Shown here: positions 1 through 6,875 of the stretch, piece after piece
How the letters are laid out: each line of letters starts with the position of its first letter
Position numbering within the stretch: the stretch's first letter is position 1
Translations under genes and position numbers: made by a program
Notes under the pieces: generated by a model
Databases searched by the model: none
Seen by the model: only the letters and a program-made list of their open reading frames with translations
What the model was told of the DNA's origin: nothing
From: Pseudomonadota bacterium
GTDB taxonomy: Bacteria > Pseudomonadota > Gammaproteobacteria > Steroidobacterales > GCA-2729495
Assembly (NCBI GenBank): GCA_030836925.1
Contig: JAUPLK010000021.1
Coordinates: forward strand, 1 to 11,598
DNA: 11,598 bases
Reading direction: 5' to 3'

Positions 1-170
1 GAAACAGGACTGCATAGGCCGGGCGCTTACCACGCGGGTCATTCGGTGTGCGCCTAGCATGACGACCGGGCAGGGCCCGGACAAGTTGCTTATGGCATAT
101 CCGGCCGTCGGCCGTACCAACTGTGTTGCAGTGCGCACGCGGCGGTCGCCGTGGGGTTTAGAATGGAACG

Positions 171-1481
171 ATGGCCTACAAATGCGCGCTGATCGTCGAC
201 GATTCGCGGACCGCCCGCGAAGTGCTGCGCCGTATGCTCGAGGCCCACGAGTTGCGCGTGGAGACGGCCGAATCAGCCGAAGCCGCGCTCGAATACCTCA
301 GCAGCCATCGCCCGGACGTGATCTTCATGGATCACATGATGCCGGGCATGGACGGCTTCCAGGCCGTCAAGGCGATCAAGGACAACCCCGCCACCGCCAC
401 CATTCCGGTGATGATGTACACCTCGCAGTCCGGTGACCTCTATGTGGGACAGGCCCGCGCACTCGGTGCCGTCGGCGTGCTGCCCAAGCAGATCAAACCG
501 GTCGAAGTCACCGAGGTGCTGCGCTCCCTGCGCCTGTTGCCGGGCGCCGAGCCGGTACCGGCCCGGCGCGCCAGCGACAGCCCGGCCGGCCTCTCCGGAA
601 TCGAGTCGGTGCATTCACCGGCGGACTGGTCCGACCTGCATCGCTGGCTGCAGGAGATGCTGGCCGACCACAACCGCAGCTTGCGGACCGACCTCGAGAC
701 CACCGTCCGGCAGGTGCTGGCCGAGCGCCCCGACCCGCAATCAGCCGCGACGCCAGCCGCACGCGGAAGCCAGTTGCCGTTCTGGCCGGCCGGCGCACTG
801 GTCGCCGTGCTCGCCGTGGCGGCGGCGGTTTCCTTCTGGCTGCACCTTGATTCGGAGACCCGTTGGCGCGCCGTGGCCCGCCAGAATCTCGGTTTGATCA
901 GGGCACTCGGCGAACAGCAGGTGGGCAGCGTACCGGACGCCGGCGAACTGCCGCCGGTCGCCAGTACCGTGCCTCCCACGATGGATCGTGCCGACCGCAT
1001 TGCCGCTGCGCTGGAATGGAGCGTCAACCAGGCGGCGAGCTATCCGCCGGATGAGCTGCCCTTCGGTGACGCGCGGCTCGAAATGCTCAAGGGTCTGCTC
1101 GACCGCCTGCACGCACTGGATTTTCGGGGCACCGTCCGGCTCGAAAGCCATGTCGGCGACTTCTGCATGCGGCGCACCGGCGATGCCGGCTGGAAGCTGG
1201 CTGCCGATGAACTGCCCATCACACGCTGTGACCGTCTGGGGTTGTCAGCCAGTGAAGCGCGCGCCGAATCCGGCCGGCAATCGGTGGCGTTTGCCAACTA
1301 TCTCGCCGACCCGGCCGTCAACGGCGGCCCCATCCGCATCGAGACCGATGCCTTCGGCAACACCGAGCCGCTTGTCGCCTATCCCGCAGCCACCGACGGC
1401 GTGACCGCCGGCGAGTGGAACCGCGCCGCACGGACCAATCAGCGGGTGGAAGTCCGTCTGCTCGCCGACCCGGCCGATTAG
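171..1481 (+). CDS. Response regulator receiver fused to a transmembrane segment and a degenerate OmpA-like domain
   Basis: A 436-residue protein. Residues 1-125 form a CheY-like receiver: acidic pair D10-D11, phosphoacceptor D54 in IFMDHMMPGMDG, T84 in MMYTSQ and K106 in LPKQIKP, so all key residues for phosphotransfer are present. A polar linker (about 125-200) is followed by one hydrophobic segment at about 204-226. The C-terminal part (about 290-430) ends in NQRVEV, like the NRRVEI close of OmpA/MotB peptidoglycan-binding domains, and has an LSxxxARA...YL stretch at 358-378. The OmpA assignment is tentative because the match is degenerate. If right, a cytoplasmic receiver would control a periplasmic domain across the inner membrane, which is unusual. 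No kinase gene lies beside it. The ATG at 171 has only a weak purine-rich stretch upstream. gshA begins 69 bp downstream on the same strand. Confidence 0.85.
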   Translation: MAYKCALIVDDSRTAREVLRRMLEAHELRVETAESAEAALEYLSSHRPDVIFMDHMMPGMDGFQAVKAIKDNPATATIPVMMYTSQSGDLYVGQARALGAVGVLPKQIKPVEVTEVLRSLRLLPGAEPVPARRASDSPAGLSGIESVHSPADWSDLHRWLQEMLADHNRSLRTDLETTVRQVLAERPDPQSAATPAARGSQLPFWPAGALVAVLAVAAAVSFWLHLDSETRWRAVARQNLGLIRALGEQQVGSVPDAGELPPVASTVPPTMDRADRIAAALEWSVNQAASYPPDELPFGDARLEMLKGLLDRLHALDFRGTVRLESHVGDFCMRRTGDAGWKLAADELPITRCDRLGLSASEARAESGRQSVAFANYLADPAVNGGPIRIETDAFGNTEPLVAYPAATDGVTAGEWNRAARTNQRVEVRLLADPAD

Positions 1482-1497
1482 CGTGTAATCTGGCGCG

Positions 1498-1521
1498 CCG
1501 GCCAGAACCACAACTGGCCGG
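1498..1521. other. Perfect 8-bp inverted repeat upstream of gshA
   Basis: CCGGCCAG at 1498-1505 pairs with CTGGCCGG at 1514-1521 around an 8-nt loop. It lies between the receiver gene and gshA. No T-run follows on either strand, so it is not a canonical intrinsic terminator. It could be a weak terminator, an operator or an mRNA structure; nothing in the sequence decides between these. Confidence 0.35.
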
Positions 1522-1550
1522 GACAATCATAAAAACGCCGAGGTAAATGC

Positions 1551-3113
1551 GTGGGAGACCGGCTCGAAACCCGCTTGCTGCAGTTGTCTGCGCCCGAAGC
1601 CGCCGGCCTGGTGCGCGGCGGGCAGCGGGGTGTGGAACGGGAGTGCCTGCGCATCACACCGGACGGTCGGCTCGCCCAGACCCCGCACCCGCGAGCGCTG
1701 GGCTCGGCGCTGACCAACACCTGGATCACCACCGACTACTCCGAAGCGCTGCTCGAATTCGTGACCCCCCCCCAGTCCTGGAACTGGCAGACGATCCAGT
1801 TTCTCTGCGACATTCACCAGTTCACGATGGAACGGATCGGTGACGAGCTGCTGTGGCCACTCAGCATGCCCTGCCGCATCAAGAGCGATGCCGAGGTGCC
1901 GATCGCGTATTACGGTACTTCCAATATCGGCCGCATGAAAACCATTTACCGGCGGGGCCTCGGCAACCGCTATGGCAGCATCATGCAGGCGATCTCCGGC
2001 GTGCATTACAACTATTCGCTGCCGGATGATTTCTGGCCGCTGTACCGGGAACTGGAGCGCGACAAAGCCGGCCTGCAGGACTTCCGCTCTGCCGCCTACC
2101 TCAGCGCGGTACGCAACGTCCGGCGTCTGGACTGGTTGCTGCTGTACCTGTTTGGTGCCTCGCCCGCGCTCTGCAAGAGCTTCGTGCAGGGACGCGAGTC
2201 AGGTCTGGATGAGCTGGATTCCGCAACCCTTTACGGCCCCTGGGCCACCTCCCTGCGCATGAGCGATCTCGGCTATCGCAATGATGCACAGGCCAATCTG
2301 GTCGTTTCGGCAAACAGCCTCGACGAGTACGTCCGTGACCTGAGTGCGGCGACCCGCCTGCCGCGGGCCGAATATGCCCGCATCGGCGTGAAGGTCGATG
2401 GCGAGTATCGCCAGCTCAACGCCAACCAGCTGCAGATCGAAAACGAGTTCTACAGCACGATCCGGCCCAAACGCGTCATCGAGCCCGGCGAACGACCCAC
2501 CGCAGCGCTGCGCCGTGGCGGCGTGCAATACATCGAACTGCGGGCGCTCGACATCAGTCCGTCGGACCCGGTCGGTCTCAACCAGCGACAGCTGCGTTTC
2601 CTGGAAGTCTTTCTGATCTACTGCCTGCTGCTCGACAGCCCGCCCATCGCCATCGCCGAACAGGAGTGCATTGACCGGAACCATGGCCTGGTGGCGCGGC
2701 GCGGCCGCGAGCCCGGCCTGCAGCTGCTGCGCGGTGCAGGCAGTGTTTCGCTGCAGACATGGGGCATCGCGATCTGCAAGGAGATGGTGGCAGTGGCCCG
2801 GCTCCTGGATCCGGACGGCAAACAGGGGCACGTGGAGGCCGTCCGTCATCACGCGCGGGCCATCGAGGATCCGTCACAGACGCCCTCGGCGGCACTGATC
2901 GCCGAGCTGCGTGACCGGCAGCAGTCGCTGGCGAATTATGGCCTGGACCTGGCGCGGTGCACCCGCGAGTACTTCCTGTCGCTGGGCACGGACCTGAACC
3001 AGCATCGCGAGGCCCTGGTTGCGGAAGCGCGCGAATCCCTGCTCAGGCAGGCGCAGATCGAGGCCGGCGATGTACTGGATTTCGACGAATACCTCACACG
3101 CTATCTGGCCTGA
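1551..3113 (+). CDS. gshA: Glutamate-cysteine ligase (gamma-glutamylcysteine synthetase)
   Basis: Catalyses ATP-dependent joining of glutamate and cysteine, the first and limiting step of glutathione synthesis in the cytoplasm. The 520 residues match the proteobacterial GshA family, whose E. coli member has 518. Recognisable blocks are GVERE (27-31), ITTDYSEALLE (59-69), YGTSNIGR (121-128), GVHYNYS (150-156), NQLQIENEFYSTIRPKR (about 290-306) and a later YIELRALDISPSDPVG. These are the ATP, metal and substrate-binding regions of the family. The start is GTG at 1551 with GAGGT at 1539-1543 upstream; an ATG at 1547 is in another frame. A run of nine C residues (1765-1773) encodes T72-P74 and the frame is intact across it. 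The glutathione reductase gene at the right end of the window serves the same thiol system. Confidence 0.97.
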   Translation: MGDRLETRLLQLSAPEAAGLVRGGQRGVERECLRITPDGRLAQTPHPRALGSALTNTWITTDYSEALLEFVTPPQSWNWQTIQFLCDIHQFTMERIGDELLWPLSMPCRIKSDAEVPIAYYGTSNIGRMKTIYRRGLGNRYGSIMQAISGVHYNYSLPDDFWPLYRELERDKAGLQDFRSAAYLSAVRNVRRLDWLLLYLFGASPALCKSFVQGRESGLDELDSATLYGPWATSLRMSDLGYRNDAQANLVVSANSLDEYVRDLSAATRLPRAEYARIGVKVDGEYRQLNANQLQIENEFYSTIRPKRVIEPGERPTAALRRGGVQYIELRALDISPSDPVGLNQRQLRFLEVFLIYCLLLDSPPIAIAEQECIDRNHGLVARRGREPGLQLLRGAGSVSLQTWGIAICKEMVAVARLLDPDGKQGHVEAVRHHARAIEDPSQTPSAALIAELRDRQQSLANYGLDLARCTREYFLSLGTDLNQHREALVAEARESLLRQAQIEAGDVLDFDEYLTRYLA

Positions 3114-3214
3114 ACATCAGCCCGCCCAGCTACGGGGCGTGACGGCCGCACTGTCGTTGGCTGATGCCGACGTTTACACTGATTTCACGACTGTTCAGCG
3201 GGTGGGGCCCGAAG

Positions 3215-3901
3215 ATGTCGCGGCTGTTCTTTAGCGCTTTCATTGCCGGTCTGTTGCTCGCCGGCCTGGCTGCCAGTTTCTGGCCGCTGCCCGGGCATGT
3301 GCGCTATCTCTCCGTGACTACAGTGCTGCCGGATGGCGGACGTCAGGAGGATTTCATCATCCGCTGGCCTGATGACCGCATCAGGCGCAGCAGCGAGACG
3401 GGCACCGCCCTGCCGGCAGATGCCGCCACCGGTGCCGCCGTTCTTGAAGACAGCGTCGGCCAGCGTGTCTCGGCCGAGACCTTCCGCGTACGCGATACGG
3501 CCGACAATGTCATCGGCGTGGCCAGCCGGCTGGCCGGCACCGGTGGCGCCATCGCCGACACTAACCGCTCGGTATCCAACTGGCTGGTGGTGATACCCGG
3601 TCGCGGTGCAATCTTTTTGAGCCAACCCGACGCCTTCGACACGACCGCCCGTCAGCCCGACGACCTGGACGGCATGATCACCCTCAGTCCCATGCAGAAC
3701 CCCGCGTTCTGGAACAACCAACAGGAGCAGCGCATCACCGCCGCCACGCCCCGCCATGCCGGCCGGATCCTGCGTGGCACCGGCGAGTTTGCCGGACTGG
3801 CTGGCAGCTTCAGCGAGACCTGGAAGTTCGACGGCACAGGCCCCGAGGGCGGTGCGCAGGGGCGCATCATTCTTTCCACCCTGAGCGAGAGTATCGAGTG
3901 A
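3215..3901 (+). CDS. Membrane-anchored or secreted protein of unknown function (first of a pair)
   Basis: I do not recognise this 228-residue protein. It opens with a short basic stretch and a hydrophobic helix (about residues 4-24), suggesting a membrane anchor or uncleaved signal; the rest would be periplasmic. The C-terminal third contains a glycine-rich GTGEFAGLAGSFSETW block that looks like strands of a small beta-barrel (inference). The ATG at 3215 is preferred because it places the hydrophobic helix at the N-terminus. An in-frame ATG at 3164 would add 17 residues and lacks a better ribosome site. The stop overlaps the GTG start of the next gene, so the two are probably translationally coupled. 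The gene follows gshA by about 100 bp with no clear terminator between. Confidence 0.75.
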   Translation: MSRLFFSAFIAGLLLAGLAASFWPLPGHVRYLSVTTVLPDGGRQEDFIIRWPDDRIRRSSETGTALPADAATGAAVLEDSVGQRVSAETFRVRDTADNVIGVASRLAGTGGAIADTNRSVSNWLVVIPGRGAIFLSQPDAFDTTARQPDDLDGMITLSPMQNPAFWNNQQEQRITAATPRHAGRILRGTGEFAGLAGSFSETWKFDGTGPEGGAQGRIILSTLSESIE

Positions 3902-4554
3902 AGATGCGCTGGCTGATTGGCCTGCTCGGCCTGGTACTCGGCATGCTTGCCGGTACGGCCATGGTGCTGTTCAACCCGCTGACCACGCGCGGCCAACTCG
4001 GGCCCGTGGCGGGCAACCTGGTGCCTGACAAGGCTTACCGGATGGACGATTACCGCGGCATGAGCCCGGATCTCCGCAGCCTGTTTCGCGGTGCCGCCCG
4101 CACCGGGGATCGGGCGCTGTCCGCACCAGCACTGGCAAAGCTGCGCATCGGGATCGTCGTTTTGCCGGCCGGTGATGGCCGGCCGGCCGCCCTGGCGGTG
4201 AAGGTATCAACGCTGTCGGAGCAGAATTCACTGTGGCGTGCGCAGCTCGGCACGCTCGATTACTGGAACATCTTCTGGCCCGGTGAAGGCAGTGTTTTTG
4301 CCAGCGGTTACAGCAATTACTGGCCACTGGTACAGGACCGTTTCCTGGCGATGTTCTCCGGCGACGACGCCGAGACCAGCCATGCACTGTCGGCGCTGCC
4401 ACCTGCCGGACACCTGACCGGTGTCAACGGTGCGACTGGACGCTATGCCGGCTTCATCGGCGAAATCCGCGAGGGCCTGCTGACGGCCACTTCCGGTGAT
4501 CCGGGCTGGCAACTGTCGCTCAAGGCCAGTCCGCCGCCAGTCGGCAGCCGATGA
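3898..4554 (+). CDS. Membrane-anchored or secreted protein of unknown function (second of a pair)
   Basis: A 218-residue protein that I do not recognise. It has an N-terminal hydrophobic helix (about residues 4-25), then a soluble, presumably periplasmic part. Near the C-terminus, GHLTGVNGATGRYAGFIGEIRE resembles in spacing the G-rich block near the end of the preceding protein, so the two may be distant paralogues or partners. The GTG start at 3898 overlaps the previous stop in a GTGA arrangement and has GAGAG a few bases upstream. An ATG at 3904 is a possible alternative and would shorten the protein by two residues. Tight overlap implies co-expression with the gene before it. Confidence 0.75.
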   Translation: MKMRWLIGLLGLVLGMLAGTAMVLFNPLTTRGQLGPVAGNLVPDKAYRMDDYRGMSPDLRSLFRGAARTGDRALSAPALAKLRIGIVVLPAGDGRPAALAVKVSTLSEQNSLWRAQLGTLDYWNIFWPGEGSVFASGYSNYWPLVQDRFLAMFSGDDAETSHALSALPPAGHLTGVNGATGRYAGFIGEIREGLLTATSGDPGWQLSLKASPPPVGSR

Positions 4555-4614
4555 ACAAGCTTGCCGGGGCCACTGTAGAGTACAGACCGTCCCCCTGTTA
4601 GCAGGCCTGGAACA

Positions 4615-5928
4615 TTGAGTCACTCAACGCCCTGGCCCAGCCCCTTGCGAGCCTGGTACGCGGTTGCCGTTCTGGTGCTTGCCTTCATCTTCTCCTTCAT
4701 CGACCGGATCGTCATCGCGCTGCTGGTGGAACCCATCAAGGCGGATCTCGGCATCAGTGACTTCGACATTGGCCTGCTGCAAGGCTTTGCCTTTGCGCTG
4801 TTCTATGCACTGCTCGGCATTCCGATCGGACGGCTTTCAGACCGGATCAGCCGGCGCGGCATCATCGCCACGGGCATTGCCGTCTGGAGCCTGATGACCG
4901 CCGCCTGCGGACTCGCGCGCAGCTTTTTCGGCCTGTTTCTCGCACGGGTCGGCGTGGGCGTCGGCGAAGCCACGCTGTCGCCGGCCGCCTATTCGATGAT
5001 TTCGGATTACTTTCCCCGCGAGAAACTCGGGCGCGCACTCGGTGTTTACCAGTCCGGCGCCATGCTCGGTGCGGGGATAGCGTTCCTGGTCGGTGGCGCG
5101 GCAGTGCAACTGCTGTCCGCTCATGACGGCCAGGTACTGCCGGTACTGGGTGCGGTGCGCATGTGGCAGCTGGCGTTCTTCGCGGTCGGCCTGCCGGGGC
5201 TGCTGATCGCCCTGCTGATGCTGACGGTAAAAGAACCAGTGCGGCGGGGCAGGGCCAGTGGTGCCGCTTCAGGCATACCGCTGCGCGCAGTGCTTGCCTA
5301 TATCGGCAGTCATCGCGGCCTGTTTGTCGCACACTTCACCGGCTTTGCCTTGCTGGTCGTGCCGATCACGACCGTACTGGCCTGGGCGCCCACCTATCTG
5401 AGCCGCGTGCTGGGTTTTGCGCGTGCCGAGTCCGGGTTCGTGCTTGGCATGATGCTGCTCATCCTGTCGCCTGCAGCCGTGTATTTCGGCGGATGGCTGA
5501 TCGACTACCTGCAGAAGCGCGGACATGCCGATGCGCCATTCCGGGTCAGCATCGGCGCCGCACTGGCGATCATCCCGCTGAGCCTGTTTGCGACCACCGG
5601 CCGGGACCCGGTGCTTGCACTGTGGCTGATCGGCCCGCTGATCTTTTGCGCCTGCATTTCGCAGGCCGCAGCGCCAACGGTCATCCAGGTCATGGTGCCG
5701 AATGAAATGCGTGCCCAGATCTCGGCCGTCTGGATGCTGTGCATGAACCTGATTTCCACCATCATGGGACCAACGATGGTCGGCTTCATCACGGTCTATG
5801 TGCTGACGGATGACATGGCGGTCGGCACGTCGATCGCCATCGTCAATGTGCTGAGTGCGCCAATTGCGGCGCTCATTTTGTGGACTGGCCTGAAATTCTT
5901 CAGGCGCGCGGCTGACCCTGGTCGCTGA
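4615..5928 (+). CDS. MFS transporter, spinster-like
   Basis: A 437-residue integral membrane protein with about 12 predicted hydrophobic helices. Helix 1 carries the FIDR motif (28-31). The helix 2-3 loop holds the MFS signature GIPIGRLSDRISRRG (68-82), and RVGVGVGEATLSPAA (111-125) follows, all typical of the spinster-like branch of the major facilitator superfamily. Members move small organic molecules across the inner membrane by ion coupling; the substrate cannot be read from sequence. The start is probably TTG at 4615, just ahead of the first helix; no ATG or GTG lies in a better place. The 3' end overlaps the convergent QorB-like gene by 29 bp. Confidence 0.9.
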   Translation: MSHSTPWPSPLRAWYAVAVLVLAFIFSFIDRIVIALLVEPIKADLGISDFDIGLLQGFAFALFYALLGIPIGRLSDRISRRGIIATGIAVWSLMTAACGLARSFFGLFLARVGVGVGEATLSPAAYSMISDYFPREKLGRALGVYQSGAMLGAGIAFLVGGAAVQLLSAHDGQVLPVLGAVRMWQLAFFAVGLPGLLIALLMLTVKEPVRRGRASGAASGIPLRAVLAYIGSHRGLFVAHFTGFALLVVPITTVLAWAPTYLSRVLGFARAESGFVLGMMLLILSPAAVYFGGWLIDYLQKRGHADAPFRVSIGAALAIIPLSLFATTGRDPVLALWLIGPLIFCACISQAAAPTVIQVMVPNEMRAQISAVWMLCMNLISTIMGPTMVGFITVYVLTDDMAVGTSIAIVNVLSAPIAALILWTGLKFFRRAADPGR

Positions 5929-6829
5929 GGCTGGCGCGCAGGTCTTCCATCATCCGGCGCGTGGATTTCACCGGCCGGCCGGCTGCCGCCGCGAAATCCG
6001 ACCGTACGTTGAAAGCACCGTTACGCACACACTGGAAGCACCCGGTGAGCATGCGGGCAACGTCCCTGCCACGCGCTGCGATCTTTTCATCCTGCATCAG
6101 CAAGGCGATGTTGTCCTCGTCACTGAGCGTCTCATAGCGCACCCTGAGGCCGAACACCTCGTTCGCCAGCTGCACCAGTGCCGCCTGGCTCATGTTCGGT
6201 CCGACCAGATTGAAGGTCTTGCCGTTGTGATGGTCGCCCTGCGCAAGACCTGCGATGGCAAATGCCAGTTCATCGATGGTGATATAGCCGCACTCGCCAT
6301 CACCGCCCACATTGCGGTACAGGCCAGCTGCATTGGCATGAAGGATGTGGCGCAGATCCATCTCCAGATACAGGCCGTTGCGCGCAATCACCCACTCCAG
6401 ACCCGACGACTTCAGATCTGCTTCGGTCTGCCGGTTGACCTGCTGGGTGCCCCAGAACCAGGTGTCCTGCTCCTGGCCGTTGCCGATGACACTGGTGAAC
6501 ACGATCTTGCGAACGCCGGCCTGCCGCGCTGCGTTGATCACATTCCGGTGCATGCGTACGCGGTCCCAGTCGCCGACCGGCGCCGAGATCATGATCAGCG
6601 TATCGATATTGGCCAATGCGGCTGCCATGCCTGCGACGGTGTTGTAATCGCCGGAACGTTTCCCGATGCCGGGAACCTGCACCTTTGCCGGGTTGCGGGC
6701 GATGGCGACGATGTGCTCTGCCGGGATGTCGGCAAGCAGCGCGCCCAGAACTGCGTGACCAAGTCGCCCCGATGCGGCGGATACGGCCGTAAAAGGTGCC
6801 GGATTTATTTTTGACACAGACTCGTTCAT
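5900..6829 (-). CDS. NAD(P)-binding NmrA/QorB-like quinone reductase or sensor
   Basis: A 309-residue Rossmann-fold protein of the atypical short-chain dehydrogenase (NmrA/QorB) group. Shared blocks with E. coli QorB include IVAIARNPAKV, a YNTVAGMAAALANID stretch, HRNVINAARQAGVRKIVFTS and VIARNGLY. It probably reduces quinones or senses NAD(P)H. The nucleotide loop reads AASGRLG instead of the usual GAxGxLG, so the first glycine is alanine. The start is odd: residues 6-13 (SKINPAPF) are encoded by a copy of the short repeat, and the ATG at 6829 lies in the spacer between two inverted copies. AGGAGG at 6846-6851 (minus strand) is 16 nt from this ATG, longer than usual. No in-frame start exists between the repeat and the Rossmann strand. 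It sits 44 bp downstream of the FAD oxidoreductase and is likely cotranscribed. Confidence 0.88.
   Translation of the reverse strand: MNESVSKINPAPFTAVSAASGRLGHAVLGALLADIPAEHIVAIARNPAKVQVPGIGKRSGDYNTVAGMAAALANIDTLIMISAPVGDWDRVRMHRNVINAARQAGVRKIVFTSVIGNGQEQDTWFWGTQQVNRQTEADLKSSGLEWVIARNGLYLEMDLRHILHANAAGLYRNVGGDGECGYITIDELAFAIAGLAQGDHHNGKTFNLVGPNMSQAALVQLANEVFGLRVRYETLSDEDNIALLMQDEKIAARGRDVARMLTGCFQCVRNGAFNVRSDFAAAAGRPVKSTRRMMEDLRASLSDQGQPRA
6791..6812 (+). repeat. Short repeat, copy 1
   Basis: AAAAGGTGCCGGATTTATTT plus two T. It is read on the plus strand and encodes residues 6-13 of the minus-strand QorB-like protein. A preceding T at 6790 keeps the TAAAAGGTGCC context seen at the other copies. 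Confidence 0.9.
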
Positions 6830-6845
6830 GAGCGACTTTTCAGGA

Positions 6846-6851
6846 CCTCCT
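6846..6851 (-). promoter_or_regulatory. Shine-Dalgarno-like AGGAGG for the QorB-like gene
   Basis: A full AGGAGG on the minus strand, 16 nt from the ATG at 6829. The sequence matches 16S complementarity perfectly but the spacing is long. No nearer in-frame start exists, so either the long spacing is tolerated or initiation is inefficient. Confidence 0.5.
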
Positions 6852-6852
6852 C

Positions 6853-6875
6853 AAAAATAAATCCGGCACCTTTTT
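6853..6875 (-). repeat. Short repeat, copy 2
   Basis: Exact 22-bp reverse complement of copy 1 with one extra A at its head. On the minus strand it begins within the TAA stop of the FAD oxidoreductase and runs to one base short of AGGAGG. Confidence 0.9.

Larger units (their letters stand above)
6791..6875. repeat. REPIN-like inverted pair of the 22-bp repeat
   Basis: The repeat at 6791-6812 and its exact reverse complement at 6853-6874 are separated by a 40-bp spacer (6813-6852), so one strand could fold into a 22-bp hairpin. This is the layout of a REPIN, the dimeric inverted-repeat form moved by RAYT transposases. The outer edge of the right arm overlaps the TAA stop of the FAD oxidoreductase (6874-6876). 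The left arm lies inside the QorB-like coding sequence. The spacer contributes the start codon and Shine-Dalgarno-like AGGAGG. Confidence 0.85.

Noticed and set aside
66..80. Small inverted repeat CCGGGC/GCCCGG as a terminator before the receiver gene
   Set aside because: Six-bp stem with a three-base loop and no T-run; expected by chance at this GC content. I see nothing else clear in 1-170.
2199..2852. 217-codon minus-strand open frame inside gshA
   Set aside because: Shadow of the conserved GshA coding sequence; no recognisable motif.
3534..3545. CCGGCACC matches at about 3535 and 8068 as extra repeat copies
   Set aside because: Only the GC core matches; the AT-rich half is absent and both sit in coding DNA.
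4561..4586. Promoter for the MFS gene (TTGCCG with TAGAGT or TACAGA)
   Set aside because: Spacing of 9 or 14 bp is wrong for a sigma-70 promoter.
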